Below are positions 42,407 through 51,380 of a DNA stretch of 64,000 bases, one piece after another. This DNA comes from Flavobacterium sp. IB48. GTDB taxonomy: Bacteria > Bacteroidota > Bacteroidia > Flavobacteriales > Flavobacteriaceae. Position 1 is the stretch's first letter; each line of letters opens with the position of its first letter. The notes below the pieces were generated by a model that worked only from the letters and a program-made list of their open reading frames with translations, searched no databases and was not told the origin of the DNA. The position numbers were made by a program, and so were the translations under genes. The stretch covers positions 634,170-698,169 of the forward strand of contig NZ_JAEFCA010000001.1 in assembly GCF_016405855.1 (NCBI RefSeq), given 5' to 3'.

Positions 42407-43534
42407 ATGAAACTAGATAGAAAAGAAATTCTAAAAGCTTTAGAGACAATCACTATTGCTGGAGAAGGAAAAAATATGGTTGAAAGCGGTGCCGTAACCA
42501 ATGTTATAACATTTGGAGATGAAGCTGTTGTAGACCTTGTATTGCATACACCTGCTATGCACATCAAAAAAAGAGCAGAAGATGATATTAAAAAAACAAT
42601 TCATGATTTAATATCTCCTGATGCTAAAGTAAAAGTAAACATTAAAGTAGAAACTCCAGAGAAACCTGAAATTAAAGGTCGTGCAATTCCTGGAATTAAA
42701 AATATTATCGCTGTTGCTTCTGGTAAAGGAGGAGTAGGAAAATCTACTGTGACTGCAAACTTAGCTGTTACACTTGCAAAAATGGGCTTTAAAGTTGGTG
42801 TTTTAGATGCTGATATTTACGGACCTTCTATGCCAATTATGTTTGACGTTGAGAACGAGAAACCTGTTTCTGTAACCGTTGACGGAAAATCAAAAATGAA
42901 GCCTATTGAGAGCTATGAAATCAAAATGCTTTCAATCGGATTTTTTACAGCACCAAGTCAAGCTGTAATCTGGAGAGGACCAATGGCCGCAAAAGCATTA
43001 AACCAAATGATTTTTGATGCAGATTGGGGAGAATTAGATTTCATGCTTCTTGACTTACCTCCTGGAACTGGAGACATTCACCTTTCTATCATGCAATCGC
43101 TTCCAATTACCGGAGCTGTTGTAGTAAGTACTCCACAAGCGGTGGCACTTGCAGATGCCAAAAAAGGTGTGGCAATGTTCATGCAAGACAATATCAATGT
43201 TCCTGTTTTGGGAATTATTGAAAATATGGCGTACTTTACACCAGAAGAATTGCCAGAAAACAAATACTATATCTTTGGACAAGAAGGTGCTAAAAACCTT
43301 GCTGAAGATTTAGACGTACCATTTTTAGGAGAAGTTCCAATTGTACAATCTATTCGTGAAGCAGGCGATTATGGTCGTCCAGCTGCATTGCAAACTGCCT
43401 CTCCAATAGAAAAAGTTTTTGAAGCAATTACGAGAAATGTTGTACAAGAAACAGTAAACAGAAACGAAAGTTTGCCTGCAACAGAAGCGATCAAGATTAC
43501 AACGATGGCAGGATGTTCGGCAGTTAAAAAATAA
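42407..43534 (+). CDS. mrp: Mrp/ApbC-family P-loop ATPase (iron-sulfur carrier)
   Basis: A 375-residue protein. The N-terminal DUF59/MIP18-like domain is at about residues 1-85. The P-loop ATPase has a deviant Walker A ASGKGGVGKST (near 104-114), LDADIYGPSMP and LLDLPPGTGDIHL. It is expected to carry and deliver 4Fe-4S clusters. The C-x2-C motif that bridges the cluster in many ApbC proteins is not present where expected (ENMAYFTPEELPENKYY instead); only a single Cys (MAGCSAVKK) is near the C-terminus. A NifU-like gene follows, supporting Fe-S work. Confidence 0.9.
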   Translation: MKLDRKEILKALETITIAGEGKNMVESGAVTNVITFGDEAVVDLVLHTPAMHIKKRAEDDIKKTIHDLISPDAKVKVNIKVETPEKPEIKGRAIPGIKNIIAVASGKGGVGKSTVTANLAVTLAKMGFKVGVLDADIYGPSMPIMFDVENEKPVSVTVDGKSKMKPIESYEIKMLSIGFFTAPSQAVIWRGPMAAKALNQMIFDADWGELDFMLLDLPPGTGDIHLSIMQSLPITGAVVVSTPQAVALADAKKGVAMFMQDNINVPVLGIIENMAYFTPEELPENKYYIFGQEGAKNLAEDLDVPFLGEVPIVQSIREAGDYGRPAALQTASPIEKVFEAITRNVVQETVNRNESLPATEAIKITTMAGCSAVKK

Positions 43535-43617
43535 TTAGATAATTGAGATAATGAGATAAATTAGATAATTTTAAAGAATTTCTAATTGGAACATTTTCTA
43601 ATTGACACATTAATATT

Positions 43618-43857
43618 ATGACAACAGAAGAATTAACAAGTAATGTTTTATTGGCCTTAGATGAGATAAGACCATTCTTAAAATCTGACGGTGGAGATAT
43701 TTCATTAATTTCTATTGAAGACGACAAACATGTAAAAGTTCGTTTGGAAGGAGCTTGCATCAGCTGTAGTGTTAATCAAATGACGCTAAAAGCAGGTGTT
43801 GAAACAACTATCAAAAAATATGCTCCGCAAATTGAAACTGTGGTAAATGTAATGTAA
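43618..43857 (+). CDS. NifU-like C-terminal domain protein (Fe-S scaffold)
   Basis: A 79-residue protein consisting only of the NifU C-terminal domain. It has LDEIRPFLKSDGGDISLI, and the cluster-binding motif C-x2-C in EGACISCSVNQMTLKAGVE. It can assemble or transfer a Fe-S cluster. It lies 83 bp after mrp on the same strand, with an AT-rich spacer between, and the two probably cooperate. Confidence 0.9.
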   Translation: MTTEELTSNVLLALDEIRPFLKSDGGDISLISIEDDKHVKVRLEGACISCSVNQMTLKAGVETTIKKYAPQIETVVNVM

Positions 43858-44070
43858 CAAAATAGTGTCTTTTCTCAGAATCAAAACCTTCACAGTTTAA
43901 CAGGAATAATAGGTGTTTTATTGTTTGATTAATAAAATGGCAAAAAAGCACCAAAAAAAAGGCGTTTTTTATTATATTCATAAAAAACAATATAAAGATT
44001 TAAGAGTTTCCGTTAAGGAATTGTTACAATTTTAACTTAAATTTGTCACAAAACCCTTAAATCTAAAACT

Positions 44071-44550
44071 ATGAAAAACTATTACGCTCTTTTTTTATTA
44101 TTGTTTTTTGTTTCTGTAGATTATGCCCAAAGTAAGAATGTTGTGGTTGACAAGGCTTGGGTAAGTGAATCAGAAGAATGGTCTGATTTTCAATATTCGG
44201 GTAAGATTGTATTTTCAATCAACCCAAATGAAGAACCAGGATCACTACGAATTGGAAACTACGATTTCTTATATGATTTTGTAGAAGGAAAAGCAAAATT
44301 TACAATAAAATCGACCTACAGTTCTGCTGAATTCTCTCATCCGAGAAAACTTTCGGCTTCGACTGATAAACAAGGAGTTTTAAACACAACTTACGAAGGA
44401 ACATTGGTTTTCCAGTCTGACAGAGATTATTATTCTGTAATTGCAGTGATTACCATTCTTGAAAAAAATGACAACGTTCTTGGTGTAAAAATGCGCTTAA
44501 AGGACAATAACAGAAAAGAATACGCATTTAGTACTAAACCTACTAGCTAA
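44071..44550 (+). CDS. Secreted hypothetical protein
   Basis: A 159-residue exported protein with signal peptide MKNYYALFLLLFFVSVDYAQ. The mature part is beta-rich, with many charged residues and no Cys, and has no motif that I recognise. It lies between the NifU-like gene and the ferredoxin gene on the same strand, but the gaps (213 and 55 bp) give only weak support for an operon. The function is unknown. Ends AFSTKPTS. Confidence 0.65.
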   Translation: MKNYYALFLLLFFVSVDYAQSKNVVVDKAWVSESEEWSDFQYSGKIVFSINPNEEPGSLRIGNYDFLYDFVEGKAKFTIKSTYSSAEFSHPRKLSASTDKQGVLNTTYEGTLVFQSDRDYYSVIAVITILEKNDNVLGVKMRLKDNNRKEYAFSTKPTS

Positions 44551-44605
44551 TATAAATTAGGATTTTTTCACGTTATCAAATCCTGCCAAAATTCCAATAA
44601 TTAAA

Positions 44606-44923
44606 ATGGATGTATTAATTAAAATTAAAGATCGAGAAGGAGTTATACACGAATTACAGGCTCCGACTGATATGGCAATGAATATAATGGAGTTATGCAA
44701 AGCATACGAACTTCCTGTTGAAGGAACCTGTGGCGGAATGGCCATGTGCGCTTCTTGCCAATGTTATGTTCTAAATGATGTTGCATTACCAGAAATGGGT
44801 GACGATGAAGAAGCCATGCTTTCGGAAGCATTTTACGTTAAATCTAATAGCCGTTTAGGCTGTCAGATCCCAATTACTGAAGATTTAGAAGGATTGGAGT
44901 TAGAATTGGCACCAGAATACTAA
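44606..44923 (+). CDS. fdx: 2Fe-2S ferredoxin (adrenodoxin/ISC type)
   Basis: A 105-residue soluble ferredoxin. Cluster ligands are in EGTCGGMAMCASCQCYV (C-x5-C-x2-C pattern) and the fourth Cys is in NSRLGCQIPI. The spacing fits the adrenodoxin/Fdx branch, which serves Fe-S biogenesis and P450-type reactions, rather than plant-type ferredoxins. Proximity to mrp and the NifU-like gene supports a part in Fe-S metabolism. A strong terminator follows immediately. Confidence 0.93.
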   Translation: MDVLIKIKDREGVIHELQAPTDMAMNIMELCKAYELPVEGTCGGMAMCASCQCYVLNDVALPEMGDDEEAMLSEAFYVKSNSRLGCQIPITEDLEGLELELAPEY

Positions 44924-44930
44924 AAATAAA

Positions 44931-44963
44931 AAAAGCGAGAATTTAATGATTCTCGCTTTTTTT
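44931..44963. terminator. Bidirectional terminator, ferredoxin / DUF6058-like gene
   Basis: Stem AAAAGCGAGAAT / ATTCTCGCTTTT with loop TTAATG, flanked by A-run and T-run, between convergent genes. Confidence 0.9.
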
Positions 44964-44964
44964 A

Positions 44965-45648
44965 TTAATCATATTTTTTGATTAAATCATCTAAAGAAAA
45001 CTCTCTAAGCAGTTTATCCAAATATTTGCCTCTACTGCTCAACTCTCGTTGGTAAGGAGCAAATAAACTGGTAGATTCATTCAGTTCGTCATTTAGTTCT
45101 TTCAGATAATTTTCTTCTTCTACTGTCTGCGATGACGACTTCTTAGCGATAAAATCCAAAATTCGTTTGATAGCGATTTCTTTATCGATAATAGCATTTT
45201 CGTCATTATTCAAAGTACAGATTCCGTAAACCCCTTTACAGTAATAATTCCATTCTTCCTCTAACGCATTTTCTGCTTTTTCAGGATCTATTTCTCCATT
45301 TTCATCAAAAACGTTTCCATAGGCAAATCCTTTATTATGATGATTTTTTAAATGCAGAAGCAAGTTCTCTTTAAATTCCTTTTTTAATTCTCCATAAGAT
45401 TCTTTATTGTTCTTCTTAATCAGATTCACAATGTTTTTAGCAAAGTATCTCTTAGATATTGTCAATGTATGCTGATCATTTAAAGGCGAACTAATCGTTA
45501 TTTCTGAATTAATTACATAAGACGGTGACGGAATTAACTTTTCTTCAATAAGCTTGTTTAATTCATCATCAGATAATCCTGTAAGTCTTTTGACTTCTTC
45601 AAACTCCAGATAATTATCTACGATATAAGCAAGATTTTCATCTCTCAT
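44965..45648 (-). CDS. DUF6058-like protein
   Basis: A 227-residue soluble protein. The start YIVDNYLEFEEVKRLTGLSDDELNKLIEEKLIPSPSY resembles the N-terminal HTH-like region of DUF6058 proteins. A helical middle (KRYFAKNIVNLIKKN) and a region with GVYGICT follow. The molecular function is unknown to me. It begins one nucleotide after the stop of the SUKH-domain gene, so the two form an operon. SUKH proteins are often immunity factors, so a toxin/immunity or stress context is possible but not shown. Confidence 0.7.
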   Translation of the reverse strand: MRDENLAYIVDNYLEFEEVKRLTGLSDDELNKLIEEKLIPSPSYVINSEITISSPLNDQHTLTISKRYFAKNIVNLIKKNNKESYGELKKEFKENLLLHLKNHHNKGFAYGNVFDENGEIDPEKAENALEEEWNYYCKGVYGICTLNNDENAIIDKEIAIKRILDFIAKKSSSQTVEEENYLKELNDELNESTSLFAPYQRELSSRGKYLDKLLREFSLDDLIKKYD

Positions 45649-45649
45649 T

Positions 45650-46159
45650 TTAATTACTTTTTAAAAATTCTGATGGATTAAAAGGTTCAAATTCACGTTC
45701 AGAAAAAGCTTCCGTTAAAATTCCAGACGAACACAACCAGGTAACTGTTTCTTCCAACGTATTTCCAGCTTTATAAATCATTTCGCTGTATCGTGGCAGA
45801 ATGTAATATTGACTATTTAAAAGAATGATATCGTCTCCATCAAAAGTGTCTCCAATTCTAATCGATTTCAATACTTCTTCTTTCGTTAATACCTCTTTTC
45901 CTTCATCCCAAAACCAATATTCAGTAATACGGTTTTTCCATTCCTCTAGAGTCAAAACAATCGTTTCAGGAAGATAAACTCTTACATAAGTACCGCCTAA
46001 AATTCCACTTCCGTAATTTTGAACATATTCTTTGTAATCTTCGTCAAAAGTTATGTTTAATGTTTTTTCGCACGCCAATATATCTTCTTCATCGGCTGTA
46101 AAAAGATCTGTTTTATTGGTATTGTAATTGGGGATTATTTTGTAGTTCTCGAAATTCAT
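45650..46159 (-). CDS. SUKH-family (SMI1/KNR4) protein
   Basis: A 169-residue soluble protein with the SMI1/KNR4 pattern: ADEEDILACEKTLNITFDEDYKEYVQNYGSG, the D/E-rich start, a conserved NYG-G turn and strands ending ILPRYSEMIYKAG. Many SUKH proteins are immunity proteins against secreted nuclease or deaminase toxins. No toxin gene is visible here, so it may be an orphan immunity gene or a housekeeping member. It is first in a two-gene unit with the DUF6058-like gene (1-bp gap). Confidence 0.8.
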   Translation of the reverse strand: MNFENYKIIPNYNTNKTDLFTADEEDILACEKTLNITFDEDYKEYVQNYGSGILGGTYVRVYLPETIVLTLEEWKNRITEYWFWDEGKEVLTKEEVLKSIRIGDTFDGDDIILLNSQYYILPRYSEMIYKAGNTLEETVTWLCSSGILTEAFSEREFEPFNPSEFLKSN

Positions 46160-46203
46160 AGCGTTTCAATTTTAACCGCTAAGTTAAAACTATTTCTCAC
46201 AAA

Positions 46204-46237
46204 AAAACCGTAATTACATTACTGCAATTACGGTTTT
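46204..46237. terminator. Terminator of asd
   Basis: Stem AAACCGTAATT / AATTACGGTTT with a 12-nt loop, T-run on the minus strand. It is 31 bp beyond the asd stop codon, and also upstream of the SUKH start. Confidence 0.85.
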
Positions 46238-46268
46238 CTCTTTATAACAATTTTATTTAATCTCTCAA

Positions 46269-47258
46269 TTATACCAAACCAGCTTTAATTAAATATTCAG
46301 CGATTTGAATTGTGTTTGTTGCAGCTCCTTTTCTTAAGTTGTCAGCAACAATCCACATGTTTAATGTATTTGGCTGGCTTTCGTCACGACGAATTCTTCC
46401 AACAAAAACATCATTTTTACCTTCTGCATATAATGGCATTGGGTAAGTAAAGGTATCTAAATTATCTTGAACCACTACTCCATCAGTGTTGTGTAAGATT
46501 TCACGAACTTCATTTACCTCAAAATCATTTGTAAACTCAACATTTACTGCTTCACTGTGTCCGCCTACAACTGGCACACGAACTGCAGTAGCTGTAACTC
46601 TGATTGTGTTGTCAGAAAGGATTTTTTGAGTTTCACGAACTAACTTCATTTCTTCTTTAGTATATCCGTTTTCTTCAAAACTGTCACAATGTGGAATTGC
46701 ATTTCTGTGAATAGGATATTTGTAAGCCATATCGCCTTGAATTCCAGCGTACTCATTTTCTAATTGTTTAACCGCTTTTACACCAGTTCCTGTGATAGAT
46801 TGGTAAGTAGAAACAATGATTCTTTTGATGTTGTATTTTTTGTGCAAAGGAGCCAAAGCTAATACCATTTGAATAGTAGAACAGTTTGGGTTTGCAATAA
46901 TTTTATCTTCTTTAGTTAAAACATCAGCATTGATTTCTGGAACTACTAATTTTTTTGTTGGATCCATTCTCCATGCAGAAGAGTTGTCGATTACAGTTGT
47001 TCCAGCAGCAGCAAATTTTGGAGCCCACTCTAATGAAGTATCACCTCCAGCAGAGAAAATAGCGATATCAGCTTTCATATCAACAGCTGTTTGTAATCCT
47101 ACTACTTTATATTTGGTTCCTTTATATTCAACTTCTTTTCCTACTGATCTTTCTGATGCAACAGGGATTAATTCTGTAACAGGAAAGTTTCTTTCTGCTA
47201 ATACTTTAAGCATTACTTCGCCTACCATTCCAGTAGCGCCTACAACTGCAATTCTCAT
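46269..47258 (-). CDS. asd: Aspartate-semialdehyde dehydrogenase
   Basis: A 329-residue enzyme that reduces aspartyl phosphate to aspartate semialdehyde, the branch point to lysine/diaminopimelate, threonine and methionine. The NADP-binding motif is VVGATGMVGEVMLKVL at the N-terminus. The active-site Cys is in ANPNCSTIQM, with QSITGTGVKAV and GHSEAVNVEF also present. It is monocistronic with a clear Bacteroidota promoter upstream and a terminator downstream. Confidence 0.95.
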   Translation of the reverse strand: MRIAVVGATGMVGEVMLKVLAERNFPVTELIPVASERSVGKEVEYKGTKYKVVGLQTAVDMKADIAIFSAGGDTSLEWAPKFAAAGTTVIDNSSAWRMDPTKKLVVPEINADVLTKEDKIIANPNCSTIQMVLALAPLHKKYNIKRIIVSTYQSITGTGVKAVKQLENEYAGIQGDMAYKYPIHRNAIPHCDSFEENGYTKEEMKLVRETQKILSDNTIRVTATAVRVPVVGGHSEAVNVEFTNDFEVNEVREILHNTDGVVVQDNLDTFTYPMPLYAEGKNDVFVGRIRRDESQPNTLNMWIVADNLRKGAATNTIQIAEYLIKAGLV

Positions 47259-47299
47259 TTTTATATTTTTAAATAATCAATTAATCTAATTTTGTAACG

Positions 47300-47329
47300 C
47301 AAAAGTAAGTATAATAAAAGTCTCCACAA
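47300..47329 (-). promoter_or_regulatory. Promoter of asd (-33 TTG, -7 TACTTTTG)
   Basis: On the minus strand TTG (47327-47329) and TACTTTTG (47300-47307) are separated by 19 bp, matching the Bacteroidota consensus in both boxes and spacing. Confidence 0.65.
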
Positions 47330-47444
47330 GGTGATTCACAAAAAATAACAAAATGTTACAAATTAAACAAAACGTTTTATTTAATTAGAAGCTCTTTCTC
47401 AATTAAAAAAAAACGAAACAAATTAAATAATCCATAAAAAACTA

Positions 47445-48152
47445 TTAAGAATAGAGAATTATAATTCCATCCTTAGTATTTTCAATCTTTCTATTTAATT
47501 CTACAGCATTAAATAATATAGACTCACTATTATTCACCAACTTTTCATCTTCCATTGCAGAATCAAAATGACTTTCTATAACGCTATACAATAATTCGTT
47601 TTTTTCAAGATTTTCAATAGTAGCAATTAGTTCATTTTTTTCATCAAGATTATCACATTCATTAAGTTGTATTTTACTATGAAGGAGTATAATATAATCG
47701 AGTTCTTGAATAAACTCCTCTCTTTTAAGGTTCATTCTATCTCTTTCATCATAATTCCAACTTGAATAATCTACTGATTCAGAATCACCAAGACTCAAAA
47801 GAAAAAGGCTTGCACAACCATGTGAAATATCATGTATTAATTCGAAACCAAATTCACGCATTTTTCTTATAAATATCTCGTTTTCTGGATTATAACTGTA
47901 CCCAACAGATACTTCATAAATATAATTTTTAATATCACTTAATTCATGTCTATTCAATAATAATGTATCCTCCTTAACTTTCTGAATTATAATACTTGCA
48001 TCAGTTGAAGAATATGTATTCCCTTCCTTAATGTTTTTCTCAATCAAGTAGTTTCTAAAAAAAGCATACTTATCTTCTTCTTTTTCTAGCTCAATAAACT
48101 TAGCTCTTAAAATATCTCTTTTCAAAAGATAAAAATCTACACTACAACCCAT
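47445..48152 (-). CDS. Orphan hypothetical protein
   Basis: A 235-residue soluble, mostly helical, acidic protein starting MGCSVDFYLLKRDILRAKF. No signal peptide or known motif. A HDISHGCASLFLLSLGDS segment is the only His/Cys-rich part. Codon use is more AT-rich than in the neighbouring asd and mscL genes. The open frame runs to a TTG at 48167; the ATG at 48152 is preferred. Its position next to the SUKH/DUF6058 unit across asd hints at a small accessory cluster, but no function can be given. Confidence 0.6.
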   Translation of the reverse strand: MGCSVDFYLLKRDILRAKFIELEKEEDKYAFFRNYLIEKNIKEGNTYSSTDASIIIQKVKEDTLLLNRHELSDIKNYIYEVSVGYSYNPENEIFIRKMREFGFELIHDISHGCASLFLLSLGDSESVDYSSWNYDERDRMNLKREEFIQELDYIILLHSKIQLNECDNLDEKNELIATIENLEKNELLYSVIESHFDSAMEDEKLVNNSESILFNAVELNRKIENTKDGIIILYS

Positions 48153-48200
48153 ATTTTTTTTGTGCAAATCAATTAGTTATTAATCTTAAAGTAAATTTAA

Positions 48201-48228
48201 AAAAAACCGCCTCTTTAGAAGGCGGTTA
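48201..48228 (-). terminator. Terminator of mscL
   Basis: Stem AACCGCCT / AGGCGGTT with a CTTTAGA-type loop and a minus-strand T-run, 31 bp past the mscL stop. Confidence 0.8.
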
Positions 48229-48258
48229 AGTTAGACTTAGTGTAGCGGTATTGTATTT

Positions 48259-48639
48259 TTATTTATTTTTTAATAAATCTCTAATTTGTGTAAGCAACTC
48301 TTCTTGAGTTGGCGCTGCTGGAGCTGCCGGCGCAGGAACTTCTTTCTTTTTAGCGTGGTTTATTCCTTTAATTATTAAGAACAAAACAAAAGCAACAATA
48401 ATAAAATTGATTACTGCCGAAATAAAAACACCATATTTGACTCCTCCAAAAGCAGTTAATTGTTCGATAGTTGACATATGTGCAGCATCTAAAGCAGGTT
48501 TCAATAACAGCGGCGTAATTACATCTTCGATTAACGAGCTTACAATTTTACCAAAAGCAGCTCCAATGATTACACCGACAGCCAAATCGACTACGTTGCC
48601 CTTCATTGCAAATTCCTTAAATTCTGAAAAAAATCCCAT
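48259..48639 (-). CDS. mscL: Large-conductance mechanosensitive channel
   Basis: A 126-residue channel. The N-terminal helix is MGFFSEFKEFAMKGNVVDLAVGVIIGAAFGKIVSSLIEDVITPLL, the classical MscL signature. A periplasmic loop, a second membrane helix (YGVFISAVINFIIVAFVLFLII) and an Ala/Pro-rich cytoplasmic tail with helix LLTQIRDLL follow. It opens on membrane tension to release solutes during hypo-osmotic shock. Monocistronic. Confidence 0.96.
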   Translation of the reverse strand: MGFFSEFKEFAMKGNVVDLAVGVIIGAAFGKIVSSLIEDVITPLLLKPALDAAHMSTIEQLTAFGGVKYGVFISAVINFIIVAFVLFLIIKGINHAKKKEVPAPAAPAAPTQEELLTQIRDLLKNK

Positions 48640-48707
48640 ATTTGATCTGTTTAGTTGAATAATAAATGAATATCGAAAATACGCAATTTTATTGGAAATT
48701 CTTAAAA

Positions 48708-51179
48708 TTACCTAAAAAATACCCTCTTTACTCGTTGCGAAATACTTGTCATTATCTCATACGGAATTGTTTTTAAGGCTACAGCCATTTCTATAACGGT
48801 TGGGCTTTCTCCGAAAATAATTACCGAATCTCCTTCTTTACATTCTATATCGCTTACATTAACCATCAGCATATCCATGCAGACACTTCCGACGATTTTA
48901 GCTTTTTGATTTTTGATTGTTACATAACCAACTTCATTACCCCATAATCTCGCAATCCCATCTGCATAACCAATCGGGATGGTTGCAATTTTGGTTGCTG
49001 CATCTGCCATAAAACGACGCCCGTAACCAACGCTGTCACCAGCTGGAATAGTTCTAATTTGAGAAATTATTGATTTTAATGTTCCAACATTTTCCAGATA
49101 TTTCTGTTCGGCTGGATCATTTGAAACTCCATACAATCCAATGCCCAAACGCACCATGCTGTATTGCGCATCAGGAAAATTACTGATTCCAGAAGTATTC
49201 AAAGTATGTCGAATTGGATTGATACTTAATTCTGCCATTAATTTTGAAGACAATTTTTCAAACAATGCAATTTGTTGTCTCACAAAATCAAAATGTTTCG
49301 GGTCATCGCTTGTTGCCAAATGCGATAGAATACTTTGCACACGAACAGTTGAATTTCCTTTTAAAGTCGAAATTAATTCGTCGATAGTATTGTTTTCAAA
49401 ACCTAAACGATGCATTCCTGTATCCATTTTGATATGAATAGGATACTCTTTTAAGTTCTTTTCTCGAGCAATTTTCAAAAAGGCATTTAATCCTTTCAAG
49501 CTATAAATTTCAGGTTCTAGCTGATATTGAATGATTGAAGGAAAACTTGTCGATTCGGGATTTAAAACCATAATTGGAAGTTTTATTCCGCCATTTTTCA
49601 ATGCGATTCCTTCATCGGCGAAAGCCACACCCAAATAATCAACTTTATGATGTTCTAGCAATTTCGCAATTTCTAAACCGCCATTTCCATAACCAAATGC
49701 TTTAACCATCACCATCATTTTGACATTTGGCGCCAGTTTTGACTTATAGTAATTAAAGTTATGGCTGATAGCATCGAGATTAATCTCTAGAATAGTCTCA
49801 TGTGTTTTTTCTTCTAAAAGCGATACAATTTCTTCAAACTGAAAAGATCTAGCTCCTTTTATTAAAATGGTTTCGTTATTGAAATTCAGATTGTCAATTT
49901 CGGCAATAAAATCAGCTGTATTATCAAACATTGTGCTATTTGGAAACTGATCAGCAAAGGAAGAAATTGTTGCTCCAATGCCAATTATGCGATTTATTTT
50001 ATTGTCTAAAATTAACTGAGCAACTTTAGAATATAATTCTTCGTTTGTGAATCCGCTTTGGAAAATATCTGATAAAATAACCGTTTTAGAAGCGCCTTTT
50101 TTCTTCTGGCTTTCTAAAAAATCTAAAGCAATTTTAAGCGATTGAAAATCGGAACTATAACTATCATCAATGATACTGCAATTGTTGATTCCGTTTTTTA
50201 CTTCCAAACGCATTCGAACAGGATATAGCATCTCGATTCTGTTCTGAATTGTTTCCTGATCATAATTAAAGTTTAACAAAACCAATAAACAAGAAATCGC
50301 ATTTTCTACAGAAGCCGAATCGTTAAACGGAATTTCTAAATTGAAAGTCTCATTTTTGTATTGATATTGTATAAAAGTATGATCGTTTCTGTGTTCTCTT
50401 TTTTCAATAAAAACATCTGCATTTTGATCAGTAAAACTCCAAGAGAACAGTTTTCTCGGATGAAGCATATATTCAGCAACAAATTGAGACAAGCAAGAAT
50501 CTACGACTTCATTTTTTTGATAAATAATGATCGGGCAATCTTTAAACAAGAGTAGTTTTTCATCAATTTTCTGCACTAAGTTTTCGAAGCCTTCATCGTG
50601 CGCAGAACCAATGCTTGTTAAAACTCCAATATTTGGTTTAATGATTTTCTCCAGTTTAACCATTTCATTAACTGTTGAAATTCCTGCTTCGAAAATTCCT
50701 AAATTATGTTTTTCATTAATCGCAATTACCGAAAGCGGAACTCCGACTTGAGAGTTATAACTTTTAGGGCTTCTAATAATATTATAATCGGGACTCAATA
50801 AGAAATTAAGCCATTCTTTTACGATCGTTTTACCGTTGCTTCCTGTTAAGCCAATAACTGGAAAATGAAAAAGATTTCTATAATAAGCTGCAAATTCCTG
50901 AAGAGCCCAAAGCGTATTTTCGACAACCAAAAAATTAGCTTTGCCTGCATAACCTTCTGGGATATATTGAACAACAAAGTTCTGAACTTTGTTTTCTATT
51001 AAATCTGGAATAAATAAATGAGCATCATTGTTTATACCGGCCAAAGCAAAAAATAATGTTTGCGATCCGTTTTGAAGCGAACGGCTGTCAATGGAGATAT
51101 GATCGATTAAAACATCAGCATCTGAGCCAATCCATTTGGCGTTGAGAACTGAAACCAGGCTTTTTAAATTTATGCTCAT
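48708..51179 (-). CDS. murF-alr: Bifunctional MurF-alanine racemase
   Basis: An 823-residue fusion typical of Bacteroidota. The N-terminal MurF half has the Mur-ligase P-loop GLTGSNGKT (residues about 110-118) and adds D-Ala-D-Ala to the UDP-MurNAc tripeptide. The C-terminal fold-type III alanine racemase has the PLP lysine in VMVKAFGYGNGG (near 490), the MDTGMHRLGF motif and the catalytic Tyr region SVGYGRRF. One protein thus makes D-Ala and uses D-Ala-D-Ala. The ATG at 51179 is used; an upstream Met at 51221 adds a non-conserved tail. Confidence 0.93.
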   Translation of the reverse strand: MSINLKSLVSVLNAKWIGSDADVLIDHISIDSRSLQNGSQTLFFALAGINNDAHLFIPDLIENKVQNFVVQYIPEGYAGKANFLVVENTLWALQEFAAYYRNLFHFPVIGLTGSNGKTIVKEWLNFLLSPDYNIIRSPKSYNSQVGVPLSVIAINEKHNLGIFEAGISTVNEMVKLEKIIKPNIGVLTSIGSAHDEGFENLVQKIDEKLLLFKDCPIIIYQKNEVVDSCLSQFVAEYMLHPRKLFSWSFTDQNADVFIEKREHRNDHTFIQYQYKNETFNLEIPFNDSASVENAISCLLVLLNFNYDQETIQNRIEMLYPVRMRLEVKNGINNCSIIDDSYSSDFQSLKIALDFLESQKKKGASKTVILSDIFQSGFTNEELYSKVAQLILDNKINRIIGIGATISSFADQFPNSTMFDNTADFIAEIDNLNFNNETILIKGARSFQFEEIVSLLEEKTHETILEINLDAISHNFNYYKSKLAPNVKMMVMVKAFGYGNGGLEIAKLLEHHKVDYLGVAFADEGIALKNGGIKLPIMVLNPESTSFPSIIQYQLEPEIYSLKGLNAFLKIAREKNLKEYPIHIKMDTGMHRLGFENNTIDELISTLKGNSTVRVQSILSHLATSDDPKHFDFVRQQIALFEKLSSKLMAELSINPIRHTLNTSGISNFPDAQYSMVRLGIGLYGVSNDPAEQKYLENVGTLKSIISQIRTIPAGDSVGYGRRFMADAATKIATIPIGYADGIARLWGNEVGYVTIKNQKAKIVGSVCMDMLMVNVSDIECKEGDSVIIFGESPTVIEMAVALKTIPYEIMTSISQRVKRVFFR

Positions 51180-51216
51180 TTGGTAATTTCTTTTTTTCAA
51201 ATTTAAAAAAAGGTTT

Positions 51217-51331
51217 GCCACTAATTTCCCAAATTTTCACTAATTATTCTATTTGTTGATTTCTTAAAATTAGAGCTGCAGATTTAGGGTTTTTATAAAT
51301 GAATTCGTGAAAATTAGTGTAATTCGTGGCA
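51217..51331. repeat. Imperfect intergenic inverted repeat (GCCACTAATT / AATTCGTGGC)
   Basis: The left end TTTGCCACTAATTTCCC... pairs imperfectly with the right end ...AATTAGTGTAATTCGTGGCAGA. It is related to the perfect repeat at 30580-30661. It lies between divergent genes and ends 50 bp before the membrane-protein start. Confidence 0.65.
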
Positions 51332-51347
51332 GAAAACTTTTATTGAG

Positions 51348-51355
51348 TATATTTG
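51348..51355 (+). promoter_or_regulatory. -7 box of the membrane protein gene
   Basis: TATATTTG matches TAnnTTTG. It leaves only about 20 nt between the expected transcription start and the proposed TTG initiation codon at 51381. Confidence 0.45.
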
Positions 51356-51380
51356 TTTTTAGACCACAAATTTGCAGATT

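Noticed and set aside
44965..46159. A complete polymorphic toxin system
   Set aside because: Only a SUKH-type immunity-like protein is recognisable; no secreted toxin, PAAR, Rhs or nuclease domain is present.
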